The notes under the pieces were generated by a model. It was given only the letters and a program-made list of their open reading frames with translations. It had not been told where the DNA came from and ran no database searches. A stretch of 64,000 bases of DNA from Leuconostoc suionicum (GTDB lineage Bacteria; Bacillota; Bacilli; Lactobacillales; Lactobacillaceae). Of the stretch, positions 1-8,320 are shown piece by piece. Within the stretch, counting starts at the first letter, position 1. Every line of letters begins with the position of its first letter. A program made the position numbers and the translations under genes. Where the stretch lies: positions 1,962,851 through 2,026,850 of the forward strand of contig NZ_CP015247.1 in NCBI RefSeq assembly GCF_001891125.1, in the 5' to 3' direction.

Positions 1-27
1 GTGACTAATTTAATATAGTCAAGTCTA

Positions 28-1218
28 TTATCTTAGCTTCTTGTCTAGCCCTTCCATTGGTGCTAATGCATTTTGGTAGTCCTCTTTCGTTTCGGCGTCA
101 TCAGTAAAATGCATGACGGAATAAAAGGACTTTCTTAAATAAACTTGCATGACAGATGGAATAGTCAATTCTTCCATATCAGATGGACTGATCAAAGTAC
201 GGATACTCCCCAAATCATTTTTTTCAATCTTTTGAATCCATTGTGGCTCTCTAATGAATTCCCGACCAATAGCTACCAAATCTGCACCATCAGACATGAC
301 AGCATTAACATCATCTGGTGTTTCCACCGACCCTATACCAATAAGCGGTACTATATTCTTCGTATGTTGAGAAAACTGAGGAATTAACGTTTCCTTGTTC
401 GCCTTGTTATTTAGAGATGTTCGTTTATAACTACCCATTGACAGGTGGATATAGTCTACTTTGTGCTTAATCTGATCAACGAAGAAAAAAGAATCTTCTA
501 ATCGAATACCAGGCTCCTCAATTTCTTCTGGGGAAATTCGATAACCGACTATGAATGGTTTTTTTGAATATTTTTTTACCGTTTTATTAACAGTTTCAAT
601 CACAACTAATGGGAACTTTAGGCGCTTTTCTCTAGAACCACCCCACTCATCACTTCTTTGATTAGAGTTTTCAGAATAAAACTGTTGCAACAAATACGTG
701 TTGGCTCCATGTAGCTCAACGCCATCAAAACCCGCTTCAATTGCTCGCCTAGTTGCTTCGCCAAATTCAGTAATAATTTGATGAATCTCTGAATCGCTTA
801 GTGCCCGTGGCGTCTCAGAATTAGCTGGATAACTAGCAGCAATCGCGCTAGCACTAACAGGCCGTTCCCCACGGAGAATAGCACTATTGGCTTTTCTGCC
901 TGCATGAAATATTTGCAAAATTGCTTTGGTACCGTCTTTATGAATAACCTTAGCTAATTTAGTTAGTCCTGGTAGCATTTCGTCATGAGCAACTGATAAT
1001 TCGCCTTCAAATCCTTTACCATTATCACTAACATTAGCAACACCGGTGATGATAATTCCCGGGCCGCCAGCACGAGCTGCATAATAATTAAGTTCATCGG
1101 TGGTTATCATGCCATTATAAAAACTAGTCATTGTTGTCATAGGTGACATCACAATATGATTTTTAATTACTAGGCCGTTATCAAATTTAAAGCGAGACAA
1201 AAACTTTTGTTCTTCCAT
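28..1218 (-). CDS. Old yellow enzyme family NADH:flavin oxidoreductase
   Basis: A 396-residue FMN-dependent ene-reductase-type TIM barrel, predicted cytosolic. QIFHAGR (about residues 102-108) and HGAN (170-173) followed by SNQRSDEWGG are the flavin and substrate-binding signatures of the OYE/YqjM group; the second active-site position is Asn, as in OYE, rather than His as in YqjM. The start has AAAGGA seven bases upstream. It is divergent from an HxlR regulator gene with about 140 bp between them, the usual arrangement for electrophile- or redox-induced reductases, so control by that regulator is likely. The physiological substrate cannot be told from sequence. Confidence 0.9.
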   Translation of the reverse strand: MEEQKFLSRFKFDNGLVIKNHIVMSPMTTMTSFYNGMITTDELNYYAARAGGPGIIITGVANVSDNGKGFEGELSVAHDEMLPGLTKLAKVIHKDGTKAILQIFHAGRKANSAILRGERPVSASAIAASYPANSETPRALSDSEIHQIITEFGEATRRAIEAGFDGVELHGANTYLLQQFYSENSNQRSDEWGGSREKRLKFPLVVIETVNKTVKKYSKKPFIVGYRISPEEIEEPGIRLEDSFFFVDQIKHKVDYIHLSMGSYKRTSLNNKANKETLIPQFSQHTKNIVPLIGIGSVETPDDVNAVMSDGADLVAIGREFIREPQWIQKIEKNDLGSIRTLISPSDMEELTIPSVMQVYLRKSFYSVMHFTDDAETKEDYQNALAPMEGLDKKLR

Positions 1219-1359
1219 TGTATTATCCTTTCAGTCAATTGTTTCTTATTCCTGTACATGTAGTATACTGTTTACAGACATTGAAACAAGTACGCACTAT
1301 TATGTACCATAGGAACTAAAAGGTACTCATAGAATGCAGAAGGAGTCACGTAATTACTG

Positions 1360-1740
1360 ATGGAAAAAATATATCATATCGGTGTAGAAGCAACATTGGA
1401 CGTAATTGGTGGCAAATGGAAACCAATTATATTATGTCATCTAGGTAATGGCCCTATTCGTACTGGCGAACTCCGCCATCGAATACCTAATATCGCCCAG
1501 AAAACATTAACACAACAGCTACGCGAATTAGAAGCGGATGAAATTATTGTACGAAAAGTCTATAATCAAGTGCCACCAAAAGTAGAATATTACCTATCTG
1601 AGGAAGGTAAGACCTTGCGAGAGGTATTAATACCAATGTCTATTTGGGGTGAAAAACGAGTCAGAAAATTGCAAAGTAATATGCAACCAGTCAATTTATT
1701 GAATAATAATCACGATGGCTATTTGAAATTCGATGATTGA
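1360..1740 (+). CDS. HxlR-family transcriptional regulator
   Basis: A 126-residue winged-helix regulator. The N-terminal GGKWKPIIL segment (from residue 17) and the following helix-turn-helix are typical of HxlR/YodB proteins, many of which sense electrophiles or redox state through cysteines. The only cysteine visible is in the ILCHLG segment, which would fit a one-cysteine sensor. It is divergent from the old yellow enzyme gene and probably represses it. The GGAG upstream is about 14 bases from the ATG, longer than usual, so the start is slightly uncertain. The intergenic DNA holds GTAC half-sites that could be the operator. Confidence 0.85.
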   Translation: MEKIYHIGVEATLDVIGGKWKPIILCHLGNGPIRTGELRHRIPNIAQKTLTQQLRELEADEIIVRKVYNQVPPKVEYYLSEEGKTLREVLIPMSIWGEKRVRKLQSNMQPVNLLNNNHDGYLKFDD

Positions 1741-1961
1741 TACTATACCTTTCTCGCTAATTATCTGGCCTATGATTATAAAGTATAAAAAAGGCGACAC
1801 TAACTTAAGCTATGCCGTCTTTTTCTATAGGTTTAATTTAAATCTATTATCATCAATTCATTTATATAGTCAATATTTTATGCGCCACTTATTTTATATT
1901 TACAAACAACATTATCAGTGGCCGTTTTGATTCAAAAAACCAATATAACAAATTTAAAGCA
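1741..1961. other. Intergenic stretch without a supported gene
   Basis: AT-rich DNA between convergent genes. A poor GGC/GCC stem followed by a T-run near 1786-1835 could end the HxlR transcript, but the arms do not pair cleanly. A 65-codon reading frame here has no ribosome site and no recognisable protein. Confidence 0.4.
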
Positions 1962-2936
1962 TTATAAAGTTGCTGAAATACGGTTCAACCGTTCAATGTC
2001 GCTGTTAGACAAATCGAAATTCATGGCCTCTACGTTGTCTTGTGCCTGTTGTATTTTAGATGCTCCTGGAATCGCTAAAACTGTATCCCCTTGAGCATTA
2101 ATTAACCAGTTTAAAGAAATCTGAGAAATTGTCATCCCATAGTTTAGTGATAACCTCTTTAGTTCTTGATAAAGTGGTTCAGTCCTTTGCAAGGTTTTGG
2201 TAGTCAGATTCGACTGTAGCTTTCTAAAACGACTCACCTTTGATAAAGATTCAGGTTGTTCATGAAAGCGCCCTGTTAATAATCCTTGTTGTAAGGGCGA
2301 GTAAGCAATTATTGTTATCCCTAATTCTTTAGCAGCCTCTAGTGTGCCATTTTTCTCAGGACTACGGTGTAATAAATTATATTTAACTTGATTGGAAGCA
2401 AGTGTCATCCCATACTCTTGCAATAGACGATGGGCTTTAATCATTTGTTTAGCAGAAAAGTTGCTCACCCCAATCTGTTTCACTTTGTGTTGCTCTGCAA
2501 GCGACACCATGGCTTCAATCTGCTTTCTTAAAGATGACCGAGATGTCGGTTGATGAATTTGATATAAATCAATAGTCGGTACTTGTAGGTATTCTAAACG
2601 GTCATCAATCGTTTTAGCGATTGATGACGCCGAACGAGCTAAAGGAAACCATTTACTAGCGATGAAAGGGTTGGTTGCTAAAGCATCTTCTCTTTGCAAG
2701 CGCTGCGTTACCTCTCCAATAAATGTTTCAGAGGTTCCATTGCCATAAATTTCAGCTGTATCTATCCAATTCATCCCATTCTGTAAGGAATACTTGATAA
2801 TTTCATAAACCGTCTCCGTCTCGGTATTTCCCCACATTGAGGTGCCGCTGCTATCTTTTGTGCTATATTGCCAGGTGCCTAGTCCCAGTGGAGATAAATA
2901 CAGGTCAGTCTGTCCTAATTGTCTACTTTTATTCAT
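1962..2936 (-). CDS. Aldo/keto reductase
   Basis: A 324-residue NADPH-dependent aldo-keto reductase with the (beta/alpha)8 fold. The catalytic tetrad is visible: Asp59, Tyr64 (in DTAEIYGNG), Lys95 and His128 (YQIHQP). It resembles the general stress/YhdN-type branch; the substrate is unknown. The C-terminal AIPGASK motif is the usual nucleotide-phosphate binding loop. It is divergent from a MarR-family gene, with a short shared promoter region containing a 10-bp palindrome, so that regulator probably controls it. Confidence 0.9.
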   Translation of the reverse strand: MNKSRQLGQTDLYLSPLGLGTWQYSTKDSSGTSMWGNTETETVYEIIKYSLQNGMNWIDTAEIYGNGTSETFIGEVTQRLQREDALATNPFIASKWFPLARSASSIAKTIDDRLEYLQVPTIDLYQIHQPTSRSSLRKQIEAMVSLAEQHKVKQIGVSNFSAKQMIKAHRLLQEYGMTLASNQVKYNLLHRSPEKNGTLEAAKELGITIIAYSPLQQGLLTGRFHEQPESLSKVSRFRKLQSNLTTKTLQRTEPLYQELKRLSLNYGMTISQISLNWLINAQGDTVLAIPGASKIQQAQDNVEAMNFDLSNSDIERLNRISATL

Positions 2937-2964
2937 GAGTATTTTATTTCCTTTTTTATTTTCA

Positions 2965-2974
2965 ATCGTACGAT
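2965..2974. promoter_or_regulatory. Palindrome in the divergent AKR/MarR promoter region
   Basis: ATCGTACGAT is a perfect 10-bp palindrome between the two divergent genes. MarR-family repressors bind such palindromes near their own start, so this is a candidate operator; no experiment or alignment supports it here. Confidence 0.35.
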
Positions 2975-3025
2975 GTTGTAGTATGCTATTATAGATAAAA
3001 ATACTTTTACTATAGGATGAAGAAA

Positions 3026-3496
3026 ATGAATGATGCTGATTTATTAAGATATCTTATCAATGCTGTCCAAAAAGAAGGTCAGAAAAAATACGCTGAGTTC
3101 TTAGCTCCTCTTGGTATAACGCCTAATCAAAGTGAGGTGTTACAAGTTTTGTCAAAAAAAGAACCTTTATCATTAAAAGAATTAGGTAATTTACTAATTT
3201 GTGAAAGTAAGAGTCCTAGTCGATTAGTGCAACGATTGGTGGAAAATGGTTTCATCTATAAAAGTAAAGCCATTGACGATAATCGAAAATCAGTCATACA
3301 TTTGACCTCTAAGGGCCGTGAGTTAATACCTAGTATCAAGGAAAAAGAAAACCTATTTAATGCATATAATCTATCCTCTCTATCTGACACGATTGATATT
3401 AAAACCTTTAACTCTGTTTTGAGATACCAAATAACTGGTACAGAGAGTGAACAAAAAATTGAAAAAAGAATGAAAATAGATTCATCATTAACTTGA
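3026..3496 (+). CDS. MarR-family transcriptional regulator
   Basis: A 156-residue winged-helix regulator; LSLKELGNLL and SPSRLVQRLVENGFI form the recognition region, followed by DDNRKSVIHLT, the wing. I chose the ATG at 3026 rather than 3017 because AGGATG lies about eight bases before 3026, while 3017 has AGG directly against it. It probably regulates the divergent aldo-keto reductase, and possibly the convergent one. The C-terminus is rich in charged residues and its last codons are part of the shared terminator stem. Confidence 0.85.
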   Translation: MNDADLLRYLINAVQKEGQKKYAEFLAPLGITPNQSEVLQVLSKKEPLSLKELGNLLICESKSPSRLVQRLVENGFIYKSKAIDDNRKSVIHLTSKGRELIPSIKEKENLFNAYNLSSLSDTIDIKTFNSVLRYQITGTESEQKIEKRMKIDSSLT

Positions 3497-3508
3497 TGAA
3501 TCTATTTT
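3473..3508. terminator. Bidirectional terminator inside the ends of two convergent genes
   Basis: A perfect 15-bp inverted repeat (AAAATAGATTCATCA and its complement, 6-base loop) with A-runs and T-runs on both sides. It covers the last MarR codons and the stop codon of the convergent aldo-keto reductase, so coding and termination functions are superposed. Confidence 0.8.
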
Positions 3509-4484
3509 ACTTTTCCAATTCGTCCATTAACATACTAGGATAACGACTGCCATGTGTATTAGATTCATCAAATGTTTTATCTAAAATATGAATTATTTTA
3601 TCATCAAGATCAATATAACTTGATGCAATATTTTCGTTAATGTGCTGAATTGACTTACTTCCTGGAATAGCTATTAAGTTACTGTTCTTTTGCAATAACC
3701 ATGCCAGGGCTAGTTGTGAAGATGTTATTCCTAACTTTTGTGATAAATTACGAATTACTTTAAATACTTCCTGATTGGCAGTGAGGTTGTCACCCTGAAA
3801 CCTAGGCAAGTATTGGCGTACGTCTTCTTTCGACGCATCCAAACTGAAATCATCTGCAAAAAATCCTCTACCCAATGGACTGTATGCTACAAATCCAATT
3901 TCATTTGCTTGTAAATAAGGCATTATTTCTTTCTCAACACCACGACTCCACAATGAATATTCGCTTTGAACCGCCGTTATAGGATGTGTTTGATGAGCTC
4001 TTTTAATCGTTGACAAAGAGGCTTCTGATATCCCAATGTATTTGACTTTACCCTCTTCAACTAGTCGAGACATTTCACCAATGCTCTCTTCAATTGGTAC
4101 ATCTGGATCTACTCGATGCAGGTAGTACAAATCAATATACTCTCTATCTAAACGAATCAAAGACTTTTCAACTTCAGATCTAATATAATCAGGACGACCG
4201 TTGACTCTCTTTTGGTTCAGTTGCATTTCTTGAATGCCCACTTTTGTGGCCACTGTCACTTGCTTGTCCACGCCCTTAAGTGCTTTTCCTAATAATTTTT
4301 CATTATGTCCGTTACCATAAACATTTGCAGTATCAAACAATGAAATGCCATTAACGACCGCCTGCCTAATTGACGTAATTGATTCCTTATCATCAGCGCG
4401 ACCGTACGTGCTACTCATCCCCATGCATCCCAACCCGATTGATGAAACTTTTAACCCTTGCGACCCTAAATTTCTTTGTAGCAT
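3507..4484 (-). CDS. Aldo/keto reductase, YhdN/Tas-like
   Basis: A 325-residue aldo-keto reductase of the AKR11-13 type (N-terminal LGLGCMGMS-like segment IGLGCMGMSSTYG). The tetrad Asp51, Tyr56, Lys81, His123 is present. It is only distantly related to the reductase at 1962-2936, so this is not a recent tandem duplication. The ribosome site is a weak AAAAGGAAAAG. It lies downstream of the putative small RNA on the same strand, with a strong terminator and about 155 bp between them, so it is probably transcribed from its own promoter. Confidence 0.9.
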   Translation of the reverse strand: MLQRNLGSQGLKVSSIGLGCMGMSSTYGRADDKESITSIRQAVVNGISLFDTANVYGNGHNEKLLGKALKGVDKQVTVATKVGIQEMQLNQKRVNGRPDYIRSEVEKSLIRLDREYIDLYYLHRVDPDVPIEESIGEMSRLVEEGKVKYIGISEASLSTIKRAHQTHPITAVQSEYSLWSRGVEKEIMPYLQANEIGFVAYSPLGRGFFADDFSLDASKEDVRQYLPRFQGDNLTANQEVFKVIRNLSQKLGITSSQLALAWLLQKNSNLIAIPGSKSIQHINENIASSYIDLDDKIIHILDKTFDESNTHGSRYPSMLMDELEK

Positions 4485-4637
4485 TTTCTTTTCCTTTTTA
4501 CTTATAATAATTGAATAAATACATGATACATCATCTATCGATTATAAACAATATATAATTAATATAATTTATATTTCTGCACAAATAAAATGACTAGTCA
4601 TTTATGCCTGTAAAAACTGTCAATTATATTCGTAATA

Positions 4638-4912
4638 TAAAAAAGAGTGCAAAGTACCTGCACTCCTAAAAATAGTTTATTAGACACCAATCGACACAAA
4701 AAACAGCCTGCTCTCAAGTGACAAACACAAGACCCATACATCTTATGCCTCACCATCGACCCTAATTACCAGCCACATGTACGTTTTCACGCGTCCATCA
4801 CTTTCCAAATAGAGTACTGAGCAAGCTGCCCTGGATTGAAGAAAATCCACCTAAGCTATCATTCGTATAGCTTACACAACTTGAATTGTTTTAGGACTCT
4901 CTCCTAATCTAT
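4638..4912 (-). ncRNA. Putative CcpA-controlled structured small RNA
   Basis: About 275 nt bounded by a very good promoter (TTGCAA-17-TATAAT) and a strong terminator, with no reading frame of useful length. Several local hairpins are visible: TTAGGA/TCCTAA, TAAGCTAT/ATAGCTTA and GGATT/AATCC. The two ends can pair (ATAG and ATTAG near the 5' end with CTAAT and CTAT near the 3' end), which would close the molecule into one domain. I cannot match it to tmRNA, RNase P RNA, SRP RNA or a T-box: their invariant words are absent. 6S RNA is an alternative I cannot exclude. The -35 box lies inside a perfect cre palindrome, so repression by CcpA in sugar excess is expected. Confidence 0.5.
4645..4665 (-). 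terminator. Intrinsic terminator of the putative small RNA
   Basis: GAGTGCA stem with TGCACTC, 7-base loop, followed by a six-T run on the minus strand. Confidence 0.85.
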
Positions 4913-4918
4913 ACTTTA

Positions 4919-4947
4919 ATTATAACATGGTTTTCTCACGCTTGCAA
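4919..4947 (-). promoter_or_regulatory. Promoter of the putative small RNA
   Basis: Minus-strand TTGCAA and TATAAT separated by 17 bases; the predicted transcript starts near 4912. No gene follows before the terminator. Confidence 0.75.
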
Positions 4948-4956
4948 GCGCTTACA
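4943..4956. promoter_or_regulatory. cre site (CcpA operator)
   Basis: TGTAAGCGCTTGCA on the minus strand matches the catabolite-responsive element consensus closely and overlaps the -35 box. A roadblock of the promoter by CcpA is the natural reading. Confidence 0.75.
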
Positions 4957-5147
4957 CGAATTCCAAAGGGGTGCTTTATCAGTGGCAGTTGGAAGTATAG
5001 ATTATTTACCGCAATTCGCAAATGTTGATTTACAGGCTCTAATTGAAAATAGCCTCTGCTGTATTAAATTTCTGACACCCACTTTACAACAGTTTCTGAA
5101 TATTTACCCCAAATTGCCTTTCTTGAGAAGCAACTTTCACTGAAAAA
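4957..5147. other. Intergenic stretch without a supported gene
   Basis: One frame is open for about 60 codons but has no ribosome site and no recognisable domain. I see no RNA gene or repeat in it. Confidence 0.4.
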
Positions 5148-5180
5148 GGAGAATAACAAATAGTTTATTTGTTATTCTCC
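5148..5180. terminator. Terminator at the end of the MFS gene
   Basis: GGAGAATAACAAAT pairs perfectly with its complement across a 5-base loop; T-runs flank it on both strands. The stem includes the last codons and the stop of the MFS gene. Confidence 0.85.
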
Positions 5181-6397
5181 ACTGATTTTTTAGTTCGTTT
5201 CGCTATTGTAATCGCTAACAAAGCTGTGATAATTAACATGATTATGAATACTGACAAAAATAGCATTTTCATCCAACCGCGATCCATCATCATACCCGAA
5301 TAAATTGGACCAATGACTCGACCTGAGCTGATCATCATTGAAACAAAGCCCTGTGCTTGTCCAGCTACTTCTTTGGGAGTGATTTGCGCAACCCATGCTG
5401 GAACTTGCGGACTTTGTAACATTTCTCCAATCGTTAGCAGTTCAAACACTAGCACAATTTGCCAAAACTCTTTTACAAATATCAAAAAGAAAAAACTAGA
5501 AGCAAAAATAATACTACCTAGAATAACTGAGACTTGATATGGTCGCCGATTTGCCCAATTAGAAACAAATTTTTGGAGCAAAATAATAGTTACGCCGTTA
5601 ATCATCCATAAGTCTGCATAATTACGCGTTGGCATACCTAAGCTTTTCATGTGTGGTGCCATCACGGTTTCCCACAGCATGTAGGATAAGTACGTAATAA
5701 ACAACAACGCCCCAATGGCGACTAAAACTGGTGTCAAGCGAAAACGTTGATCTGGTGCACCGACACTGCTCACTTTTTCTGTTTCTTCAGGCGTCGTAAC
5801 GCCCGTTGCGTCAGTATTTGTGCGAACTACCGGAACATTAAATTTGGTTGCAATAATTAACATTAATGTAAAATACAACGCCGCCGAAATCATCATCAAC
5901 AGGTTAAAACCGTAATCAAATAAATATCCTACTGCTAATGTTCCCAAAACCACACCAATATTCAACACAATGTACATATTATTGAATACGATGCGCGTTT
6001 TTTCACCAGGAATTGTTGTGGCAAAAGAGTTAACTAACGTTTGTTCCGCGCCCATACCAAAATTAGCTAGCCAAATAAAAAAGGCAAATACGGGCCACCC
6101 ATTCCAAATAATCAGACTGGAAACAGCAACTAAGATGATAAAGCTCGTAATTACCATTGCTTCATATGGTCGCCAATTATCAAATAGCCTGCCACCAACA
6201 AATGAGCCAACCATACTAATAAGTGATCCCACCATCAAAACTAGTCCCGCCATCGTAAAACTCTGATGTAGAACACCAGTCATATAAAGTGTCGTGACTG
6301 GCCAAATCATTGAGTTTCCAGTGTTGGATAATAAAGTACCAAAAAGTAGCCACTTTTCATCAAGTGGACGCGGTTTATCAGTTAAGTCAATTTGCAT
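5165..6397 (-). CDS. MFS transporter
   Basis: A 410-residue polytopic membrane protein with about 12 predicted helices in two halves. GGRLFDNWRP in the loop between helices 2 and 3 is the MFS motif A. A long hydrophilic loop rich in Thr and Glu separates the halves. The ATG at 6397 is preceded by GGAGGA at ideal spacing; an upstream in-frame start would add 15 residues without a ribosome site and is rejected. It resembles drug/efflux MFS proteins of lactobacilli (MdtG/YttB-like); the substrate is unknown. Confidence 0.85.
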   Translation of the reverse strand: MQIDLTDKPRPLDEKWLLFGTLLSNTGNSMIWPVTTLYMTGVLHQSFTMAGLVLMVGSLISMVGSFVGGRLFDNWRPYEAMVITSFIILVAVSSLIIWNGWPVFAFFIWLANFGMGAEQTLVNSFATTIPGEKTRIVFNNMYIVLNIGVVLGTLAVGYLFDYGFNLLMMISAALYFTLMLIIATKFNVPVVRTNTDATGVTTPEETEKVSSVGAPDQRFRLTPVLVAIGALLFITYLSYMLWETVMAPHMKSLGMPTRNYADLWMINGVTIILLQKFVSNWANRRPYQVSVILGSIIFASSFFFLIFVKEFWQIVLVFELLTIGEMLQSPQVPAWVAQITPKEVAGQAQGFVSMMISSGRVIGPIYSGMMMDRGWMKMLFLSVFIIMLIITALLAITIAKRTKKSVENNK

Positions 6398-6472
6398 AAA
6401 TCCTCCGAATAATAGAATAATTGTAACACGAAACCTATTCATATAACGGAAAATTAAGTGCTTAATTTATGA

Positions 6473-6613
6473 TCATTTGCGCATATCCCGTTTGTTTTTA
6501 ATTAATCGAAGGATGACATATATAATACCCATTAAAATTAGGGCCTCGAACGCCACACCAATACCTAAAGTGAAAGTTAGAATTAAAAATAAAATAATAA
6601 TCAAGTAAAACAT
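6473..6613 (-). CDS. Small single-helix membrane protein, hypothetical
   Basis: A 46-residue frame starting MFYLIIILFLILTFTLGIG, with one long hydrophobic stretch, then a short basic tail (RLIKNKRDMRK). AAAGGGATGG lies about five bases before the ATG. No family is recognised. The hydrophobic-then-basic layout fits a small inner-membrane protein with a cytoplasmic tail. It sits upstream of the MFS gene on the same strand. Confidence 0.5.
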   Translation of the reverse strand: MFYLIIILFLILTFTLGIGVAFEALILMGIIYVILRLIKNKRDMRK

Positions 6614-6747
6614 TTAATGCCATCCCTTTGTAAAATTATATTGTGAATATATAGTTTATTTAACTCACTCAAACCATATTTTTAGTATAAACTAGTCACT
6701 TAGTCAATTTTTGACTTGTTCAACGCTTAATATGTTTGTGAATCACG

Positions 6748-6776
6748 TACTTTTCAGACGCTTTTTGCGTTATAAT
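6748..6776 (+). promoter_or_regulatory. Probable zwf promoter
   Basis: TATAAT at 6771-6776 with a weak TACTTT at -35 (17-base spacer). The spacer holds an ACGC/GCGT inverted repeat. Confidence 0.5.
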
Positions 6777-6812
6777 AAGAAGTGAATTCAATTATATTAT
6801 AAGGGGAACATC

Positions 6813-8273
6813 ATGGTTTCAGAAATCAAAACGTTGGTAACTTTCTTTGGCGGAACTGGTGATTTAGCAAAGCGTAAGCTTTACCCATCAGTTTTCAACC
6901 TTTACAAAAAAGGATACTTACAAGAACACTTTGCCATTGTTGGAACAGCGCGTCAACAATTAACTGATGACGAGTTTAAGCAATTGGTTCGTGAATCAAT
7001 TAAAGACTTCACTGAAGATCAAGCACAGGCTGAAGCGTTCATTGAGCATTTTTCTTACCGCGCACACGATGTTACGGATGCAGCATCTTACGGTATTTTG
7101 AAGACAGCCATTGAAGAAGCAGCAACTAAGTTTGACATTGACGGCAACCGCATCTTCTATATGTCTGTTGCACCTCGTTTCTTCGGTACAATTGCCAAGT
7201 ATCTAAAGTCAGAAGGGTTACTTGCTGACACTGGTTACAACCGTTTGATGATTGAAAAGCCATTTGGAACATCATACGCCACGGCTGAAGAATTGCAGAG
7301 TGATTTGGAAAACGCATTTGATGATGATCAATTGTTCCGTATTGACCACTATCTTGGAAAAGAAATGGTTCAAAACATCGCTGCATTACGTTTTGGTAAC
7401 CCAATCTTTGATGCTGCTTGGAATAAGGATTATATCAAAAACGTACAAGTAACTTTGGCTGAAGTTCTAGGTGTTGAAGAGCGTGCTGGTTACTACGATA
7501 CTACTGGCGCTCTTTTGGATATGATCCAAAATCACACAATGCAAATTGTTGGTTGGTTAGCTATGGAAAAGCCAGAATCATTTAACGATAAGGATATCCG
7601 TGCAGCCAAGAATGCAGCATTCAATGCATTAAAGATCTATAACGAAGAAGAAGTTAACAAATACTTCGTTCGTGCACAATATGGTGCTGGTGATACAGCT
7701 GATTACAAGCCATATTTGGAAGAAGCAGATGTCCCTGCTGACTCAAAGAACAACACATTCATTGCTGGTGAATTACAGTTCGATTTGCCACGTTGGGAAG
7801 GTGTTCCTTTCTATGTTCGTTCAGGTAAGCGTTTGGCTGCCAAGCAAACACGTGTTGATATTGTATTTAAGGCTGGCACATTCAACTTTGGTTCAGAACA
7901 AGAAGCACAAGAATCAGTGCTCTCAATCATCATTGATCCAAAGGGTGCTATTGAATTGAAGCTTAACGCTAAGTCAGTTGAAGATGCCTTCAACACCCGC
8001 ACAATCAACTTGGATTGGGCAGTATCTGATGAAGACAAGAAGAACACACCAGAACCATACGAACGTATGATTCACGATACAATGAATGGTGACGGATCAA
8101 ACTTTGCTGATTGGAACGGCGTATCAATTGCTTGGAAGTTTGTTGACGCAATTACTGCCGTTTACGATGCAGATAAAGCACCATTGGAGACATATAAGTC
8201 AGGTTCAATGGGTCCTGAAGCATCAGACAAGCTATTAGCTGAAAATGGCGATGCTTGGGTATTTAAAGGATAA
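6813..8273 (+). CDS. zwf: Glucose-6-phosphate 1-dehydrogenase
   Basis: 486 residues, the same length as the well-studied Leuconostoc mesenteroides enzyme and very similar to it throughout as I recall it. It oxidises glucose-6-phosphate to 6-phosphogluconolactone, the first step of the phosphoketolase (heterolactic) route. FFGGTGDLAKRKLYP at the N-terminus is the dinucleotide site; TARQ near residue 47 carries the arginine that lets the Leuconostoc enzyme use both NADP and NAD; RIDHYLGKE (about 177-185) and the His of IQNHTMQ are the substrate and catalytic residues. AAGGGGAAC precedes the ATG. Codon use is markedly optimised (many GGT, GTT, AAG), as expected for a highly expressed central enzyme. 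Confidence 0.98.
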   Translation: MVSEIKTLVTFFGGTGDLAKRKLYPSVFNLYKKGYLQEHFAIVGTARQQLTDDEFKQLVRESIKDFTEDQAQAEAFIEHFSYRAHDVTDAASYGILKTAIEEAATKFDIDGNRIFYMSVAPRFFGTIAKYLKSEGLLADTGYNRLMIEKPFGTSYATAEELQSDLENAFDDDQLFRIDHYLGKEMVQNIAALRFGNPIFDAAWNKDYIKNVQVTLAEVLGVEERAGYYDTTGALLDMIQNHTMQIVGWLAMEKPESFNDKDIRAAKNAAFNALKIYNEEEVNKYFVRAQYGAGDTADYKPYLEEADVPADSKNNTFIAGELQFDLPRWEGVPFYVRSGKRLAAKQTRVDIVFKAGTFNFGSEQEAQESVLSIIIDPKGAIELKLNAKSVEDAFNTRTINLDWAVSDEDKKNTPEPYERMIHDTMNGDGSNFADWNGVSIAWKFVDAITAVYDADKAPLETYKSGSMGPEASDKLLAENGDAWVFKG

Positions 8274-8280
8274 GCACATT

Positions 8281-8320
8281 AAAAAAACCATCAAACAAAT
8301 ATTTGTTTGACGGTTTTTTA
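8281..8320. terminator. Terminator shared by zwf and dacA
   Basis: TCAAACAAAT/ATTTGTTTGA palindrome extended by AACC/GGTT with one A-C mismatch, flanked by A- and T-runs. It serves both convergent genes. Confidence 0.8.

Noticed and set aside
1733..1930. 65-codon frame after the HxlR gene
   Set aside because: No ribosome site, overlaps the regulator stop, composition is that of AT-rich non-coding DNA.
4638..4912. tmRNA, RNase P RNA, SRP RNA or a T-box for the structured transcript
   Set aside because: Their invariant sequence words (tRNA-like ends with tag frame, GAGGAAAGUCC with P4 partner, GGAAG tetraloop region, GGTGGTACC) are not present.
4957..5140. A protein fragment that looked faintly like a LysR effector domain
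   Set aside because: The resemblance is a few common residues, with no start signal and no partner fragment.
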